Assembly (NCBI GenBank): GCA_015055665.1
Contig: SVHX01000008.1
Span: forward strand, 1-58,208
Source of the DNA: Clostridiales bacterium
GTDB taxonomy: Bacteria > Bacillota > Clostridia > Christensenellales > UBA1242
Direction: 5' to 3'
DNA: 58,208 nucleotides
Both the position numbers and the translations under genes were made by a program. Of the stretch, positions 34,805-43,164 are shown piece by piece. The notes below the pieces were generated by a model that was not told the origin of the DNA, searched no databases, and saw only the letters and a list, made by a program, of their open reading frames with translations. The stretch's first letter is position 1; each line of letters opens with the position of its first letter.

Positions 34805-35785
34805 TTATTTAACCTCTTTTTTCTTATTAGCATTTTTATTAGGCTCTACCTTACCAGTCTTTGATGCCGTTTTTGTACTTTTACTTTTTCCCTTAGCATT
34901 TGTAGATTTAGTAGACTTTGATGCCTTACCTTTTACTTCGGTAGATTTTTTAGATTTCGCCTCACTTGCCTTTTTGTCTTCGGCAATTATCTCTTGCCAT
35001 CTATCTAATATATCATCAAATTGATGTATACCCAGAATATCATGAACTTGGTCTACGTGCCAAGGCTTAATGTTCTGTTTCTTGAATTTTGGAAAGAATT
35101 TAAGTGTCATAGAGAAGTGCCTAATCACAGTATCTTCTCTAAGATTCTTTTGTTCGTTAAATCTCGATTTAAGGATTAACTTCTTCTTAGTATACTTATT
35201 AATAGCAGTCTGGTCAGAAAGGAATACTTTTTTACGCCTCAGAAGGTCAACCGCCTTTGTTAGCATATGTGTTTCCCTTATTTTCTTCATATTAAATAAT
35301 AGTACACCTGCATTAAGATATCTAGGATAGAAGAAGAACTTACCATAATAATCCCTTACACCCGCCAACTCGTACTTCTCAACATCAACATTATATAGTT
35401 CGGCAATGTTGCCATTGGCAACTACATCAGTATCCATATAAAGTACTTTGTCTGGTATCTCTTTAATATCCTCAGCAAGCAATCTTAGCAAAGTATATGG
35501 GGTATAAAAGTTCTCATTGTTTGGCGAATCTTTTAATTTTGCCCAGAAAACATCTTTGACATCAATAACTTTTACACAAGAATCTTTGTTAACTTCTTTG
35601 TAAAGAGCGTCGAGCCTAGCAACATTTTCAGAACTAATAGGTTTGAACTCAGGATTTTTTTCAGTTAAATCCATTGTTAAGATATATGCGGTTATTGGTT
35701 CCTTGCAGTGCTTAAGGATAGACAAACTAGCAATGAGCATACCATCATATACTTTATAATTACCCGCAAACATTATATTAATCAT
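34805..35785 (-). CDS. GT8-family glycosyltransferase with lysine-rich tail
   Basis: A 326-residue paralogue of the downstream gene. The start (MINIMFAGNYKVYDGMLIAS), DxD motif YMDTDVVANGN near residues 97-107 and YLNAGVLLFNMKKIR are typical of family 8. The last ~55 residues are a low-complexity Lys/Ser/Thr tail (SKKSTEVKGKASKSTKS and similar), absent from the next gene; it may bind anionic lipid or polymer. The start at 35785 is chosen for AAGGAGG 6 bp upstream. It overlaps the acyltransferase gene by 8 bp. Confidence 0.88.
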   Translation of the reverse strand: MINIMFAGNYKVYDGMLIASLSILKHCKEPITAYILTMDLTEKNPEFKPISSENVARLDALYKEVNKDSCVKVIDVKDVFWAKLKDSPNNENFYTPYTLLRLLAEDIKEIPDKVLYMDTDVVANGNIAELYNVDVEKYELAGVRDYYGKFFFYPRYLNAGVLLFNMKKIRETHMLTKAVDLLRRKKVFLSDQTAINKYTKKKLILKSRFNEQKNLREDTVIRHFSMTLKFFPKFKKQNIKPWHVDQVHDILGIHQFDDILDRWQEIIAEDKKASEAKSKKSTEVKGKASKSTKSTNAKGKSKSTKTASKTGKVEPNKNANKKKEVK

Positions 35786-36557
35786 TATTTTCCTCCTTGA
35801 CATACTCGATTGCCTCGTATGTACTTGTTTTTGCTCTACTACACATAATTTCGTAAACTTTATCTCTGAGTGTTTCTTGCCTTTCTTTAAGTGGCAATGT
35901 CATATCTGCAAAGAACGGCCCATCCACATAGGTTATTACCTTGGGAGTTTTGCCAATTTTCTTTTTGTGATAAGTATTAGTAATTGCATATACCGGAGCT
36001 CCGCTTTTTACAGGATACTTAAACGCCACGCTCTTAAATGGTCTAATCTTTGTATAGTACGGCCAAATATGTGCCTCAGGATACACCTGCACCACCTTGC
36101 CTTTAGATATTACTGTATCTATAGCAGACATAAAGCCTCTAGTTGCTCCAGCCGTTGATGGCAATGGTAGAGCTCCACACATCTTAACACACTCTCCAAG
36201 TATTGGTAGAGAAATATTATCTGGATGCACCAACATATACACATCTCGTGGCATACATACAATGTTAGGAATAAAAGCATCTCCCGCCATTAATGTATGA
36301 TTACCATAGACATATATACCCTTACCTCGACTCTCTTTAATAGACTTTTTGCCTATTACCTTATGTCCAAATTTAAGCTTCATATAGATATGAGCAAAGG
36401 GCGTCATCACCAATCTATATACAACAAATCGGCAAGCCTTCCACAACCAACACTTTGGCAAGTACTTATATTTATCATCAATAACTTTAGTATTACGTGA
36501 CACACCCGAAAACTCGTCATTAAGCTCATCACGATAATATATAGTCTTACGCTTCAT
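35778..36557 (-). CDS. PlsC-like 1-acylglycerol-3-phosphate acyltransferase
   Basis: A 259-residue acyltransferase. The catalytic motif is YGNHTLMAGDAF near residues 94-105 (spacing H-x5-D, one residue more than the usual H-x4-D), followed by the later VVQVYPEAHIWP in place of the usual FPEG. These deviations recur in a Clostridial subfamily, so the protein is probably active but with an altered acceptor. A hydrophobic segment near residues 40-60 may be membrane-associated. First gene of the acyltransferase-GT8-GT8 operon, suggesting glycolipid or lipoteichoic anchor synthesis (inferred). Confidence 0.8.
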   Translation of the reverse strand: MKRKTIYYRDELNDEFSGVSRNTKVIDDKYKYLPKCWLWKACRFVVYRLVMTPFAHIYMKLKFGHKVIGKKSIKESRGKGIYVYGNHTLMAGDAFIPNIVCMPRDVYMLVHPDNISLPILGECVKMCGALPLPSTAGATRGFMSAIDTVISKGKVVQVYPEAHIWPYYTKIRPFKSVAFKYPVKSGAPVYAITNTYHKKKIGKTPKVITYVDGPFFADMTLPLKERQETLRDKVYEIMCSRAKTSTYEAIEYVKEENND

Positions 36558-36647
36558 CTCTCTCCTCTGTTTATTTGAAATGTGCTAATATATAACATTT
36601 TTCGACAAGTTTTATAACTAGCGACCTATTATTAGTTATTGACATAA

Positions 36648-36784
36648 TATACATTATGTGTCATTGACTAACGTCAATATTTGTGATTATCATCACAAAG
36701 CTAATTCTTAGCTGACACAATAGTGAAACTGTCGTCAGTTCAATTCAAATATTGCCTCGCACTGCTTGCTTGAACTTCCTATAT
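36648..36784 (+). repeat. Structured repeat, copy 3 (type B)
   Basis: Nearly identical to copy 2 (same three hairpins), with GAAACTGTCG in place of GAAATGGTCG at the start of the constant half and a GCCTCGC loop. First of the pair lying upstream of the acyltransferase operon. Confidence 0.9.
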
Positions 36785-36923
36785 TATACATTATGTGTCA
36801 TTGCTAACGCAATTCGGCAATTATCATTGCCTTTGGCTGACAAATCAGCTGACACAATAGTGAAATAGTCGTCAGTTCAATTCAAATATTGCTTCGCACT
36901 GCTTGCTTGAACTTCCTATATTA
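36785..36923 (+). repeat. Structured repeat, copy 4 (type A)
   Basis: Type A like copy 1: ATTGC-TAAC-GCAAT, GGCAAT-TATC-ATTGCC, and GGCTGA-CAAA-TCAGCT. Within this pair the order is B then A, opposite to the pair at 33583-33857; all copies are on the same strand. Confidence 0.9.
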
Positions 36924-37112
36924 TTATGCATAGCTACTAATATATTCTTTCGATTATATTTTAATATAAAGAATTTAAATAATCAAGCAATTTAAAAAAA
37001 TTGTTGTCTACACTTGTCGGACACGAAAATAGATTGTACACCACGAAATGTCCAACGAATTTTTTGCTCCACCATAGCGGGAATTTGGTAAGTTTTGACA
37101 ATAGAAAATTGC

Positions 37113-37141
37113 TTTACAAGAGCAACTCATTGTGATATTAT
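37113..37141 (+). promoter_or_regulatory. Promoter of XRE-membrane regulator, predicted leaderless
   Basis: TTTACA, 17-bp spacer, TATTAT ending 6 bp before the ATG at 37148; no ribosome site in between. Confidence 0.5.
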
Positions 37142-37147
37142 ATCTAT

Positions 37148-37741
37148 ATGGAAAACGTTAACGAAATTATCGGAAACAACATCAAGGAACTACGTAAGAT
37201 TAATAAACTTACTCAATACGACCTTGCCGAACAACTTAATTATTCTAACAAAACAATCTCTAGATGGGAATCCGGAGATATTATTCCCGATGTGCACACA
37301 CTTAATAAATTAAGCGAGTTTTTTGGAGTAGAACTATCACAGATGTTCGTGCCAGACCTTGTTAACAAAAGCAAACTCTCTCGCAAATACCGCTTTCAGC
37401 TAGGCAACAAATTAACAATTACGCTACTTTTTATACTCTGCGTATGGCTAATGGCTACAGTTATCTTTGTCCACAGGAAGCTCACATATAACGAAACCTT
37501 CTGGCAGATATTTATCTGGGCAATACCTACATCAGCATTTGTAGGACTTGTCTTTAATCACAAGTGGGGCAACCGCAAGTTTAATTATCTAATTGTATCG
37601 GTAATCAATTGGACGCTTATTACAGCAATATACTTATCTGCCTTTAACTACACATTTTGGATGTTATACCTAATTGGAATCCCTCTTCAGATAGGCATCT
37701 TACTATGGGCAAACATTACAAGAAACAAAAATAAGCCTTAA
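37148..37741 (+). CDS. XRE-family regulator with membrane domain
   Basis: A 197-residue membrane-tethered transcription regulator. The N-terminal helix-turn-helix is LTQYDLAEQLNYSNKTISRWESGD near residues 21-44; the C-terminal half has four membrane helices (about 95-115, 122-140, 147-168 and 172-190). Such proteins in Firmicutes sense envelope or membrane stress and often control a neighbouring transporter, but none is adjacent. It is followed by its own terminator. Confidence 0.88.
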   Translation: MENVNEIIGNNIKELRKINKLTQYDLAEQLNYSNKTISRWESGDIIPDVHTLNKLSEFFGVELSQMFVPDLVNKSKLSRKYRFQLGNKLTITLLFILCVWLMATVIFVHRKLTYNETFWQIFIWAIPTSAFVGLVFNHKWGNRKFNYLIVSVINWTLITAIYLSAFNYTFWMLYLIGIPLQIGILLWANITRNKNKP

Positions 37742-37761
37742 GATTTAAGACTTATTTTTTA
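37730..37761. terminator. Rho-independent terminator
   Basis: Stem AATAAG-C-CTTAA / TTAAG-A-CTTATT followed by TTTTTT, overlapping the end of the regulator gene. Confidence 0.8.
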
Positions 37762-37782
37762 TACTCTAACCTATTCAGGTTG

Positions 37783-38943
37783 TTAATCTTCTTTAGACTC
37801 ATCATCTTTTTTATTAACAATAGTTATTTTGCTAAGCAAACTATTAAGCGTGGATTTCTTTTCTTCTTCAGCAGAAGGTTTCTCTTCGGATTTCTCTTCA
37901 TCTGCATTATCAGCCGACTTTCCTTCAGATTCTTCTTCGTCAGTACTATCAACAGATTTTGCTTCCGCAACCTCTACTGAATTCTCTTTAACACCAGATG
38001 TTTCTTTGTTTTCAGTTTCAGCAACAACTGGAGCACTCTCTTCAACTTTTACATCCTCAGGTTCATTTTGCAAAGGCTTAGCCTCTACAACCTCATCCAC
38101 TTTAGCTTCTGCTACAACTTCCGACTTTGCTTGTTTTTGTTTTTTAGATACAGGTCTTTCCATTACTCCGCCAAGCTTCTTAGCAGTTTTGTTTATTAAC
38201 ATTGACTTTGGAGTTAATCTTGTTAAGAAATACAAGAACTTGTATTTACCGCCAACAATGTAGAAAGGTTTTGTTTTCTTTTTATTAATTAGTTTATAGA
38301 TATTTTCTGCAACCTTCTCAACTGGCATACGCTTATTTTCTCTAGCGTCGCTAGACTCTGTTGCAGTAGCAAGTCTTTCACCATATCTTTCGCTAGAAGT
38401 ATAATCTTTAATTCTATTAGCAGTAAAGTTTGTCTTGGTATCCCCCGGGCAAATAGCTGTTACATCAATGCCCGCACTAAGTAATTCCATCCTTAACCCC
38501 ATAGATAGATTAAGTATCGCAGCTTTAGATGCACCATAGATACTGCGGAAAGGTACAGGGTATAGAGCCATTGCGGAAGATATATTAACAATCCTCGAAC
38601 CAGCATCCATATATCCAAGTGCCGCTCTACAACAATACAATGTACCGTAGAAGTTAACATCCATGACATTATTAATATCTTCTAACGGAGCATATTCGGT
38701 AATAGCACTCATACCTATTCCCGCACAATTAATAAGCATATCTATCTTGCCGTATCTTTCATGAATATCATTAAAGACTTGTCTTACTTTAATCTCATGA
38801 CTTACACTACCGCTATAATGATTAACATCATCCAATTCTCTAGTAGAGAAAGTTATAACAGTATCACCATTTTTCTCAAATAACTCTTTAAGCCCTAGTC
38901 CAATTCCACTAGTTCCACCAGTAATTACTACAATTCTTCCCAT
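37783..38943 (-). CDS. Short-chain dehydrogenase with long acidic tail
   Basis: A 386-residue protein. The first ~260 residues are a classical SDR: NAD(P)-binding TGGTSGIGLGL near residues 8-18, NCAGIGMSA near 71-79, and catalytic Ser and YGASK near 120-143. The C-terminal 120 residues are highly acidic, Glu/Lys/Ser/Ala-rich repeats (NADEEKSEEKPSAEEEKKS and similar) without known fold. The tail is typical of disordered tethers and appears on other proteins in this window. Substrate unknown. A GGAG site lies 9 bp before the start. Confidence 0.87.
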   Translation of the reverse strand: MGRIVVITGGTSGIGLGLKELFEKNGDTVITFSTRELDDVNHYSGSVSHEIKVRQVFNDIHERYGKIDMLINCAGIGMSAITEYAPLEDINNVMDVNFYGTLYCCRAALGYMDAGSRIVNISSAMALYPVPFRSIYGASKAAILNLSMGLRMELLSAGIDVTAICPGDTKTNFTANRIKDYTSSERYGERLATATESSDARENKRMPVEKVAENIYKLINKKKTKPFYIVGGKYKFLYFLTRLTPKSMLINKTAKKLGGVMERPVSKKQKQAKSEVVAEAKVDEVVEAKPLQNEPEDVKVEESAPVVAETENKETSGVKENSVEVAEAKSVDSTDEEESEGKSADNADEEKSEEKPSAEEEKKSTLNSLLSKITIVNKKDDESKED

Positions 38944-39235
38944 AGTTAATAACTCCTATTTGTATAAGATACAATTTATTTTACAGAAAAATAATCTGAA
39001 TTTTATTTGGTTTTTCTTAATTTTAACAAATTTATAGCAAAGTTCCAAATACTTTTATAGGTATTTTCGCGAAATTCTCTTGCAATTCTATTCTCTTTTT
39101 GCTAAAATATACAATGTTAAATGTTACATGAAGGGCAATTGTATGGCAAATTTAGACTTACCGAATTAGCACTACAAACCCTACAAGCATTAACAACCAA
39201 CTAATAATTATTCTCGCGAGAGCAAGAATACATAT

Positions 39236-39311
39236 TGGGGTGTCGCCAAGCGGTAAGGCAACGGACTCTGACTCCGTCATTTCGTGGGTTCAAATCCTAC
39301 CACCCCAGCCA
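39236..39311 (+). tRNA. tRNA-Gln (anticodon CTG)
   Basis: A 76-nt cloverleaf: acceptor TGGGGTG/CACCCCA, anticodon stem ACGGA/TCCGT around loop CTCTGAC (anticodon CTG, reading CAG), T-arm GTGGGTTCAAATCCTAC, discriminator G and encoded CCA. Its 3' end is the attachment core for the 3.85-kb insertion that follows. Confidence 0.95.
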
Positions 39312-39315
39312 AGTA
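39291..39315 (+). repeat. Left attachment repeat (tRNA-Gln 3' end)
   Basis: 25 bp, from the T-loop of tRNA-Gln through CCA and AGTA, exactly repeated at 43140-43164. Confidence 0.85.
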
Positions 39316-39320
39316 TATTT

Positions 39321-39349
39321 TCCTGCGGAACTTTTCCGTAGGATTTTTT
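39321..39349 (+). terminator. Terminator after tRNA-Gln (island side)
   Basis: Stem TCCTGCGGAA/TTCCGTAGGA with a T-run, 10 bp after the tRNA. Because it lies inside the island, the element brought its own terminator for the tRNA. Confidence 0.85.
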
Positions 39350-39875
39350 ATTTCTCCAAATGTGACAATCATTTGCGATATCAAGGCAAAGATTCCCACT
39401 TTGATGGGTGGGAATCGTGTTGAAAAATATATTAACCGAATCTTTCTCAATTAATATCTTATTTATGAACAAAGATAAAATTATCTTTTTATCTTCAAAT
39501 TCTGTTTTCTTATTTTTTTAATATACACACTGCGTTTTTTGAAAGCTTGTGCAAGTTACTCAGTGCTTAGTTTCATTTCCAAACTTTCTTTTTCTTCTAG
39601 CATAATTTTAGATGTAATTCCTGCTTAAAAAAACATCTCCTATGGTAATTATTCCATAAGAGATAATGAATTTAAAGTAACAACTTTTTATTTTTACAGA
39701 GCAAAATGAAGTTCACCTCATCCCAGAAGGTTTCTTTTTATTATGGTTCGATTTTAGTAATTTGGTTGAGGAGAAAATTTCTAGTAAATTACATTATATT
39801 ATCATCTTACGCAATTGGACTAAAATCATTTTATGTGGTCTGTTTAATTATGTTTAATTTTTTTATTTATATTGA
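39350..39875. other. Island DNA without recognisable genes
   Basis: No ORF with a ribosome site. On the minus strand near 39632-39645, CATAGGAGATGTTTT closely resembles the start region of the 39876 gene (CTATGGGAGATGTTTT, about 40111-40126) but runs into a stop after three codons, so it may be a decayed duplicate. Confidence 0.4.
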
Positions 39876-40115
39876 TTAATATTGTGCCCAAAACTTTATC
39901 AAATTCAAGAGCTTCGTTTTTTTAAAAGCATAATCTGTTATAAATGGCTCTGTCTTAATTAATTGTCGCAAAGTTGCAATACACCGCACAATCATATCTA
40001 CAATATGTGGATTGCTCAAATCTGTTTGAATAGTCGCAGAACCTGGCGACGAGTGTCGTCTTACCGCCTTGAGATCTCGAAAAGCATAGCGTTCTTCAAA
40101 AATATCACAAAACAT
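39876..40115 (-). CDS. Small ORF of unknown function, possibly a remnant
   Basis: A 79-residue ORF inside the tRNA-Gln island. No family recognised; the segment VRRHSSPGSATIQ is basic, and the rest is helical and hydrophobic-basic. GGGAG directly abuts the ATG, leaving no normal spacing, so initiation is doubtful. Probably a leftover of a larger gene or a small island protein. Confidence 0.35.
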   Translation of the reverse strand: MFCDIFEERYAFRDLKAVRRHSSPGSATIQTDLSNPHIVDMIVRCIATLRQLIKTEPFITDYAFKKTKLLNLIKFWAQY

Positions 40116-40196
40116 CTCCCATAGGCATCCTGTATTTTTTTACTATTATTCATATTTATACCACACCTGAAATTAATAATTTATTTATTTTGATTG

Positions 40197-41450
40197 TTAA
40201 TTCACCATAACTTCTTCGGATGCCTCTAATACTTGAGTAAGATTAAAAGATGTCATAACTCCTGTAATTTCACTCAACATTGACTGCTCGAGTTTGGACA
40301 TATCAAACTTTTCGCCTACTCCTCTTACATTTTTTGTAGGATTCAAGATAGATATTAATAATTGATTAGATTTTTCATTGATTAAAGAAATCAATTTGCT
40401 GCATTGTGGTGACAAACTTTGGCTATCATTGCCCGCTAAATATCCACTAACAGCATTATATACTTCTTTGTACAAACTTGCATCGCCTAGACTTTCTAGT
40501 TGGGAGATTATGTTTTTAGTTACTAAAATTATAGCCTTTTGTTTTAACTCTTTGCCTTGAGCTATATAGTCTTGAATTCTGGTATTCATTACTCTTTCGC
40601 CATTTTCATAACAAATCGACTCCAATACTTGAGGTGGAGTATGTCTATCTGGTCCATCTGAGCAATAAGCAGTTCCACTAGCAAACAAATGTCCCATATT
40701 CCCCATTAAATAAAGGTATGTCTCCATTGGAGAATTTGCATATTCTACAATAGCAGAGTCCTCAACTAGTCTAGGAGCTTCGCCTTTTGCAATAGACTCT
40801 AAACATCTATTGCAATTCCTTTGACGACAAACATTGTAATCGCAGTGAACTAAAGATAATGAAACTTCATACCCTTGGCTAACATACTCTTCGGAGTATT
40901 TTATCATTTTGCCTATTTCATCACCAATTTTTTCCTGAATAAAATTTATTTTATTAGAAAGTAAGGCTGGAATAATATAATTTTTCATTACAAAGCCAGA
41001 TGCTTTATGTATTTCTGGATGATTTATATCTACACCTAGTTCTTTATGTATTTTTTTCTTAATTTCATCAGCATCTGCATGCCATGCACCAAGTTTTTCT
41101 TTTTCAGTCTTAATAGCAGATGACTTCCCCGCACCTGGGGATCCCAACACAAAAGCCATTTGCCCTTCTTTACCTATAGAATTATTATTCATAAGTTCAT
41201 TGATTACATTTTTTGTGTATCTTTCTGCAAACGCAATAAATTCTGGAGAAGTAACATCAATCGGACTTGCGTCCTCAATGGTTTGAACAGCATCGGCTTT
41301 TGCTTTAGTTTCTTTATAAAACTGTTGTAACTGCTCTTCTGTCATATTGTTGCTAGAACTTTGTAAAATATACCTATCTGGAGGCGGACAAGATGATAAA
41401 ATCTGTGCTCTTTGCTCTTCATTCAGTCCCACAATTTCCCTTATGTCCAT
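40197..41450 (-). CDS. Zeta-toxin-like P-loop kinase
   Basis: A 417-residue protein resembling zeta toxins, which phosphorylate UDP-N-acetylglucosamine or other nucleotide substrates. Walker A is FVLGSPGAGKSSAI near residues 100-113, followed at normal spacing by HADADEIKKKI (substrate/metal acidic residues near 126-129), HKASGFVMKNY and FIQEKIGDE, then a cysteine-rich segment (CDYNVCRQRNCNRC) with the lid arginines. A ~95-residue N-terminal and ~180-residue C-terminal extension are unrecognised. It starts 3 bp after the 156-codon partner gene, like a toxin-antitoxin pair. Toxicity is inferred, not visible. Confidence 0.75.
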   Translation of the reverse strand: MDIREIVGLNEEQRAQILSSCPPPDRYILQSSSNNMTEEQLQQFYKETKAKADAVQTIEDASPIDVTSPEFIAFAERYTKNVINELMNNNSIGKEGQMAFVLGSPGAGKSSAIKTEKEKLGAWHADADEIKKKIHKELGVDINHPEIHKASGFVMKNYIIPALLSNKINFIQEKIGDEIGKMIKYSEEYVSQGYEVSLSLVHCDYNVCRQRNCNRCLESIAKGEAPRLVEDSAIVEYANSPMETYLYLMGNMGHLFASGTAYCSDGPDRHTPPQVLESICYENGERVMNTRIQDYIAQGKELKQKAIILVTKNIISQLESLGDASLYKEVYNAVSGYLAGNDSQSLSPQCSKLISLINEKSNQLLISILNPTKNVRGVGEKFDMSKLEQSMLSEITGVMTSFNLTQVLEASEEVMVN

Positions 41451-41453
41451 GTT

Positions 41454-41915
41454 TTAATCATCCCCCATCTTAAAATCATCAATCATTGTAGCAACAAAAG
41501 ACGCTACCGAATTAGGGTCTAGATTAATCATTTGAAATGCTTTATCTACAGTTATTTCTCCATTTTCAATTTTTTTAGATAATTCTTGTAAAAATTCAAA
41601 ATCCACACCCTCAAGAGGCTCATATAAATCTTTATTTGATATAACAAATTGAAAAAATTCGAACTTTGGATAATCTTTCCATGATGCTACATGGTCTGAT
41701 CTTTGTTCTAATGTTTTTAGTTTTGAAACATAATGATTAACACGAGAATCTAACATTTGTGGCGGAATTTTTTCCAAATCCTCTTCTTCTAACAATTTAT
41801 TAAACAATTTATCTTGTTTATTTGTATGCAAAAAATATTCAGCAAATATATATTGACCTGGAACTTTTTTGCTTAAAATTTTTCTACTTTTTGAATATTG
41901 ATTTTGGGTGTACAT
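41454..41915 (-). CDS. Partner of the zeta-like kinase (possible antitoxin)
   Basis: A 153-residue charged, mostly helical protein, first gene of the pair. It does not resemble the short epsilon antitoxin in any motif I can see. Gene order (small gene first, 3-bp gap) is what an antitoxin-toxin module would show. The C-terminal segment GEITVDKAFQMINLDPNSVASF has the rhythm of a helical degradation-prone tail. The start at 41915 is preferred because AGAGGT lies 9 bp upstream. Confidence 0.6.
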   Translation of the reverse strand: MYTQNQYSKSRKILSKKVPGQYIFAEYFLHTNKQDKLFNKLLEEEDLEKIPPQMLDSRVNHYVSKLKTLEQRSDHVASWKDYPKFEFFQFVISNKDLYEPLEGVDFEFLQELSKKIENGEITVDKAFQMINLDPNSVASFVATMIDDFKMGDD

Positions 41916-42056
41916 AATCTTCATACCTCTATTTGTTTTTTTTCATAAATATAACATCTTAAAAATTTTTCGTCAACAAAATTGTCATAACATATAAATT
42001 TCATTAGATTTTTTTAATACTTTTGATATAATTACATTAAACATAGGAGACAATAA

Positions 42057-42899
42057 ATGATAGATCTACATTTACATACAAAATACTCCGATGGCACAGA
42101 TGACATCGGAGAGCTTATTAATAAATTAGAAGCAAACAAAGTAAAATATTTTTCAATTACAGACCACGACAATATAACTTCTTTCTATAAAATAAAAAAC
42201 AATCTCGACTTGTTAAAAGATAAGCAAATGCAGTATATAAGTGGAATTGAAATCTCTTCAGATTTTGAAGGCCAATCAATGCATATTTTGGTCTATAATT
42301 ACGATACTAATATTCCTGCAATAACATCAATACTCGATGAAATTCATCATTTGAGAATCGAAAGAATTAAAGCGCATATTGAGAATTTAAAAAATTCTTT
42401 TCAAATTGAGCTTGATAACAAAGAACTTTTGTGGTTATTTTCTCATACAAACCCATCTAAACCACATTTAGCAAATATTCTTATAAAAAAAGGATATGGA
42501 ACAGATGTTTCTTCGGTTATCAAAAAATATTTACATTCCAGATTTTCTCATCTTAAATTAGATGCAAAACAAATTGTTTCTCAACTATCCAAACATAAAT
42601 TAATCGTAGGTATCGCTCATCCACTTGGCGGGGTGGGAGAACCCAGAATTTCAAAAGAGCAGCTTGAACACAATGTAACAACGCTTAAAGAATGTGGCAT
42701 TAAATTTCTAGAATGTTACTACTCTTTATATAACAAAGAGGACAGAGAAACAATTGTGAAAATAGCAAAAAAGAATTCACTTAAACTTTCTGGCGGTAGC
42801 GACTATCACGGAAAAAACAAGACCGTTGAAATAGGAAACTTGGGAAACGATTATAAGTTTAACAAAAGCGACTTTACTATTTTGAATTTAATAAATTAG
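42057..42899 (+). CDS. PHP-domain phosphoesterase
   Basis: A 280-residue metal-dependent phosphoesterase of the PHP superfamily, nearest in pattern to 3',5'-nucleoside bisphosphate phosphatase / RNase AM. The four motifs are present: IDLHLHTKYSDGT near residues 2-14, FSITDHDN near 33-40, GIEISSDFEG with the downstream MHILVYN, and IAHPLGG plus GGSDYHG near the C-terminus. It could act on nucleotides or RNA ends. It is transcribed opposite to the kinase pair and is preceded by TAGGAGAC. Confidence 0.87.
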   Translation: MIDLHLHTKYSDGTDDIGELINKLEANKVKYFSITDHDNITSFYKIKNNLDLLKDKQMQYISGIEISSDFEGQSMHILVYNYDTNIPAITSILDEIHHLRIERIKAHIENLKNSFQIELDNKELLWLFSHTNPSKPHLANILIKKGYGTDVSSVIKKYLHSRFSHLKLDAKQIVSQLSKHKLIVGIAHPLGGVGEPRISKEQLEHNVTTLKECGIKFLECYYSLYNKEDRETIVKIAKKNSLKLSGGSDYHGKNKTVEIGNLGNDYKFNKSDFTILNLIN

Positions 42900-42990
42900 A
42901 AATTATTAATATTTCATGTTTGACTATTAAATAGTATAAAATCATTGTCAAAAGTAAATCGTTTTACGCTTGATTCATTCAGCAATATCA

Positions 42991-43016
42991 GCACCGGTTA
43001 CTCGGTGCATTTTTTA
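42991..43016 (+). terminator. Rho-independent terminator
   Basis: Stem GCACCG/CGGTGC with a T-run, about 90 bp after the PHP gene. Confidence 0.82.
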
Positions 43017-43139
43017 TGTAACATGGTAGGCGTGTGCCTTGCACACAGATTGCTACTGCAATCACATTTGAACCCGTATTCATCGCTAACAAATGCAAGC
43101 ATTTTCGCTCCGAAATATATTCGCTCCCGCTCATATAGA

Positions 43140-43164
43140 CAAATCCTACCACCCCAGCCAAGTA
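43140..43164 (+). repeat. Right attachment repeat (tRNA-Gln 3' end copy)
   Basis: Exact 25-bp copy of 39291-39315. A weak terminator-like hairpin (AAG-TT-CCC-GCAA...TGC-TT-GGG-CTT, 43203-43226) follows, probably the tRNA's original terminator before insertion. Confidence 0.85.

Larger units (their letters stand above)
39291..43164. mobile_element. Small genomic island inserted at tRNA-Gln
   Basis: Bounded by the exact 25-bp direct repeats at 39291-39315 and 43140-43164 (period 3849 bp), the first being the 3' end of an intact tRNA gene. It carries a small ORF, the zeta-toxin-like pair and a PHP gene. No integrase is visible inside, so it is either non-autonomous or decayed. Genes in it look more A-rich than the flanking housekeeping genes. 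Confidence 0.78.

Noticed and set aside
33583..36923. CRISPR-like array from repeated units
   Set aside because: Units are ~138 bp, tandem in pairs only, contiguous without unique spacers and strongly structured; no cas genes are nearby.
33583..36923. Classical insertion sequence or composite transposon
   Set aside because: No transposase ORF, no terminal inverted repeats and no clear target duplication beyond AT-rich ends.
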